A stretch of 8,697 bases of DNA from Deltaproteobacteria bacterium. Its GTDB lineage: Bacteria > Desulfobacterota > Anaeroferrophillalia > Anaeroferrophillales > Tharpellaceae. A program made the position numbers and the translations under genes. Every line of letters begins with the position of its first letter. Positions within the stretch are counted from its first letter, which is position 1. The stretch spans positions 1 through 8,697 of the forward strand of contig JAADEO010000192.1 in the NCBI GenBank assembly GCA_013153415.1. The letters run 5' to 3'. Positions 6,171-8,697 of this stretch are shown here, piece after piece. Under the pieces are notes generated by a model. It saw only the letters and a program-made list of their open reading frames with translations, did not search any database and had not been told where the DNA came from.

Positions 6171-8675
6171 ATGGCCGCCCCTGAGCTTTTCGTCCGTGTC
6201 GCCTTCAACCTGCCGCTGGATCAGGTTTTCAGCTACCGGGTGAGCGCTGCCGGCCTGCGGGACCGGCTCAAAGTCGGCAAGCGGGTCCTGGCCCCGTTTA
6301 GGGGCCGGCCGACCGGCGGCTGGCTGGTCGGTATCGAGGAACATCCCCCGCAACTTAAGGAGGGGGTCGAAATCCTGGAGCTTACCGCGGTGGTCGACGA
6401 CGAACCGCTCTTTTCGGAAACCGACCTGCGCTTCTATGAGCGGGCCGCGGCCTACTACCAGACCCCGCTCGGCGAGGCCCTGCATATTCTGTTGCCGGGC
6501 GGTCTCGACTACCGCCGTGAACGTCTCCTGACACCCGGGGAAAAGGCCGCCGGGGGAAAACGCAGCCGCTCCGCCCGCCTCAACCGGGTGCTCGACCTGC
6601 TGGCCGCGGAGGGTTCGCTGAGTCTCGCCGAGCTCGCCGCCCGCCTGGTGCCGGCCGGCGAACGCACAGCTTTCAAGGGCCGGGTTACGGCCTGGGTCCG
6701 GGCCGGCTGGCTCGACCAGGAGGAGCGCCTCAGGCCGCCGGCGGTCTCGCCCCAGTACGAAACCATCTACGAGATCGTTGACCGGGAAGCGATTCTCGCC
6801 GCCCTGGCCGCCTCCCGGATCGGTCTTGAAAAGCGCCGGCGGCTCGAAGTTTTCATCGCTGCCGGCGGCTTTTTCGGCCGCCGCCGCTTTCTTAAGGAGT
6901 TTTCCGGCGGGGCGGCCTGGCTCAAGCGTTGGCAGGAAAAGGGCTGGCTGGCGGCCAGCCGGGTTCCCCGGCTGCGCTATCTCGACGAACAGCAGGCCGG
7001 GGAGCCGCAATCCCCGCCGGCCGTGGTGGTCCTGACCCCGGCCCAGGCTGAAATCTATGCCGAGGTCGAAAAAAAACTGGCCGGCGGCGGGTTTTCCCCG
7101 TTTCTCCTGCACGGGGTCACCGGTTCCGGCAAGACCGAGATCTACATCAAGCTCATTGCCAAAACCCTTGAGCGGGGCAAATCCGCCCTCTACCTGGTGC
7201 CCGAGATCGCTCTGACGATCGAACTCGTCGACCGCCTGGTCCGCGAGTTCGGCCCCCGCATCGCCCTGCTCCACAGCGGGCTTGCGGCCGGCGAGCGCTA
7301 CGACCAGTGGCGGCGGATCGCGGCCGGAAAGGCGCCGATCGTGGTCGGGGCCCGCTCGGCGGTTTTCGCCCCGCTGCCCGATCTCGGCCTGGTCATTGTC
7401 GACGAGGAGCACGAGCCTTCATTCAAACAGGAGAATTCGCCTTTCGCCTACCATGGCCGTGATCTCGCCCTGTTGCGGGGCCAGCTGGTCGGCTGTGGCG
7501 TGGTCCTGGGCTCGGCGACTCCGGCCCTGCAGAGTTTTTACAATGCCCAGACTGGTCGCTATCGGCTGCTCTCGCTCCCCGACCGGCTCGACGAAAAAGA
7601 GATGCCCAAGGTCGAAATCATCGATCTTGGTGCCGGCGGCAAGCCCGAACGGATGTTTGCCTGGGACGGTTTCAGTCCCGAGCTCAAAGAAAAGATGGAG
7701 CAGGTGCTGTCCGCCGGCCGCCAGGTGATGCTCTTTCTCAACCAGCGCGGTTTCTCTCGCACCCTCTACTGCCTCAAATGCGGGGCCATGCCGGAATGTT
7801 CCCTCTGCTCGGTCCACCCGACCTTCCACAAGGACCTGGAGCTGCTGGTCTGCCACTACTGCGGCGGCCGCCAGCCGGTTCCCGACAGCTGCCCGCAGTG
7901 CGGTGGCACCCGCTTTTTCCCACTCGGCCTGGGCCTCCAGAAACTCGAGGAGGGCCTGGCCCACCACTTTCCCACGGCCCGGGTTCTGCGGCTCGACCGC
8001 GACGCCACCCGGCGCAAGGGCGAACTCGCCCGGATCATCGAAACCTTCCGCCGGGGCGAGGCCGAGATCCTGCTCGGTACCCAGATGCTGGCCAAGGGCC
8101 ACAATTTTCCCGGGGTCGACCTCGTCGGGGTGATCTTTGCCGATCTCTCGCTCGAGATGCCGGAATACACCGCTCCGGAACGCACCTTCCAACTCCTGGC
8201 CCAGGTCGCCGGCCGCACCGGCCGCGACCGTGACCGCGGCCCCGGCGAGGTCATCATCCAGACCCTCCAGCCGGAGCACTACAGCATCACCGCGGCCGCC
8301 GTCCACGACTATCAGACCTTCTACGACCGGGAACTCGAAAACCGCCGCGAACTCGGCTTTCCCCCGTTCTCCTACCTCGCCAACCTCCGGGCCACCGGCC
8401 CCGACCAGGACGCGATCCGGGAATTTCTCCTTACGGCCCGGGACGAGGGCCGCAGGCTGCTGGCCGCCGCCGGGGCCGACCCCGCCCGCCTGGCCCTGCT
8501 CGGCCCGGTCCCCAACGCCATCGTCAAGGTCAAGAACCGCTACCGCTGGAGCCTGCTTATCAAAAGCCCCGACCGCCCCTTCCTCCACACCTTCCTCCGC
8601 CGCTGGCGAACTGGCTTCAAAATCTCCCCCCGTTTAAGCTGGCGCCTCGACATCGACCCGATCTCATTCTTCTGA
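6171..8675 (+). CDS. priA: Primosomal protein N' (replication restart helicase PriA)
   Basis: This 834-residue 3'-to-5' helicase reloads the replicative helicase at repaired or stalled forks. The N-terminal 3'-end-binding domain (about 5-100, with L-P-L-D-Q-V-F-S-Y-R-V) is followed by winged-helix-like regions. The helicase motifs are GVTGSGKTE (315-323), DEEH (411-414), GSATP (447-451) and QVAGRTGR (678-685). Eight cysteines that hold two structural zinc ions sit between the helicase lobes at 534, 537, 543, 546, 561, 564, 574 and 577. The chain ends L-D-I-D-P-I-S-F-F, close to the usual PriA end. It is about 100 residues longer than E. coli PriA (732), with the extra length mostly in residues 100-290, and closer to Bacillus-type PriA in size. 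The ATG is two bases after the ABC ATPase stop with no clear Shine-Dalgarno, so translation is probably coupled. Codon use is strongly G/C-ending, like mutS2. Confidence 0.97.
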   Translation: MAAPELFVRVAFNLPLDQVFSYRVSAAGLRDRLKVGKRVLAPFRGRPTGGWLVGIEEHPPQLKEGVEILELTAVVDDEPLFSETDLRFYERAAAYYQTPLGEALHILLPGGLDYRRERLLTPGEKAAGGKRSRSARLNRVLDLLAAEGSLSLAELAARLVPAGERTAFKGRVTAWVRAGWLDQEERLRPPAVSPQYETIYEIVDREAILAALAASRIGLEKRRRLEVFIAAGGFFGRRRFLKEFSGGAAWLKRWQEKGWLAASRVPRLRYLDEQQAGEPQSPPAVVVLTPAQAEIYAEVEKKLAGGGFSPFLLHGVTGSGKTEIYIKLIAKTLERGKSALYLVPEIALTIELVDRLVREFGPRIALLHSGLAAGERYDQWRRIAAGKAPIVVGARSAVFAPLPDLGLVIVDEEHEPSFKQENSPFAYHGRDLALLRGQLVGCGVVLGSATPALQSFYNAQTGRYRLLSLPDRLDEKEMPKVEIIDLGAGGKPERMFAWDGFSPELKEKMEQVLSAGRQVMLFLNQRGFSRTLYCLKCGAMPECSLCSVHPTFHKDLELLVCHYCGGRQPVPDSCPQCGGTRFFPLGLGLQKLEEGLAHHFPTARVLRLDRDATRRKGELARIIETFRRGEAEILLGTQMLAKGHNFPGVDLVGVIFADLSLEMPEYTAPERTFQLLAQVAGRTGRDRDRGPGEVIIQTLQPEHYSITAAAVHDYQTFYDRELENRRELGFPPFSYLANLRATGPDQDAIREFLLTARDEGRRLLAAAGADPARLALLGPVPNAIVKVKNRYRWSLLIKSPDRPFLHTFLRRWRTGFKISPRLSWRLDIDPISFF

Positions 8676-8697
8676 ATCAATCTCAAACTTACACGTA

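Noticed and set aside
6045..7412. 455-codon open frame on the minus strand
   Set aside because: It lies opposite priA and the ABC ATPase end, both of which have complete family motifs. Its composition is low-complexity (G, P, R and A rich), it matches no domain I recognise, and long antisense frames are expected at this GC content.
7419..8588. 389-codon open frame on the minus strand
   Set aside because: It is a shadow of the helicase and zinc region of priA, with no known fold visible.

Overview
The window looks like an ordinary stretch of a GC-rich Gram-negative bacterial chromosome. The protein types fit a Desulfobacterota or Desulfuromonadales-like bacterium (the old Deltaproteobacteria): a full MutS2 with a Smr tail, a GatB/YqeY protein, a Cache-GGDEF diguanylate cyclase and a long PriA. 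That placement rests on general resemblance only and is tentative. No rRNA, tRNA, CRISPR array, insertion sequence, integrase or phage gene is visible.

Layout. At the left edge, on the minus strand, lies the N-terminal third or so of an AMP-forming acyl-CoA ligase; the rest is outside the window. It is transcribed away from the other genes. The 241-base gap at 429-669 holds two good sigma70-type promoters firing in opposite directions, plus two short inverted repeats. To the right, all genes are on the plus strand: yqeY (670-1113), mutS2 (1130-3673), a membrane diguanylate cyclase (3741-5267), an ABC-2 type transporter ATPase (5314-6168) and priA (6171-8675). The gaps are 16, 67, 46 and 2 bases, so yqeY-mutS2 and ABC ATPase-priA look like tightly coupled pairs. 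The whole set may be read as one operon, since I see no terminator between any of the genes.

Functions. YqeY (a domain shared with the GatB subunit of the tRNA amidotransferase) and MutS2 (a dimeric ABC-type ATPase tied to recombination control and rescue of collided ribosomes) may both touch translation. PriA restarts stalled replication forks. The diguanylate cyclase makes cyclic-di-GMP in response to an unknown periplasmic ligand and keeps both its catalytic motif and its product-inhibition site. The ABC ATPase has no permease beside it in this window.

No clearly undescribed system was found. The points most worth a second look are a D-to-N change in the usual LDLRG motif of the MutS2 Smr domain, the ATPase without an adjacent permease, the lower GC of the diguanylate cyclase gene, and a 13-base palindrome with a FadR-like core in front of that gene.
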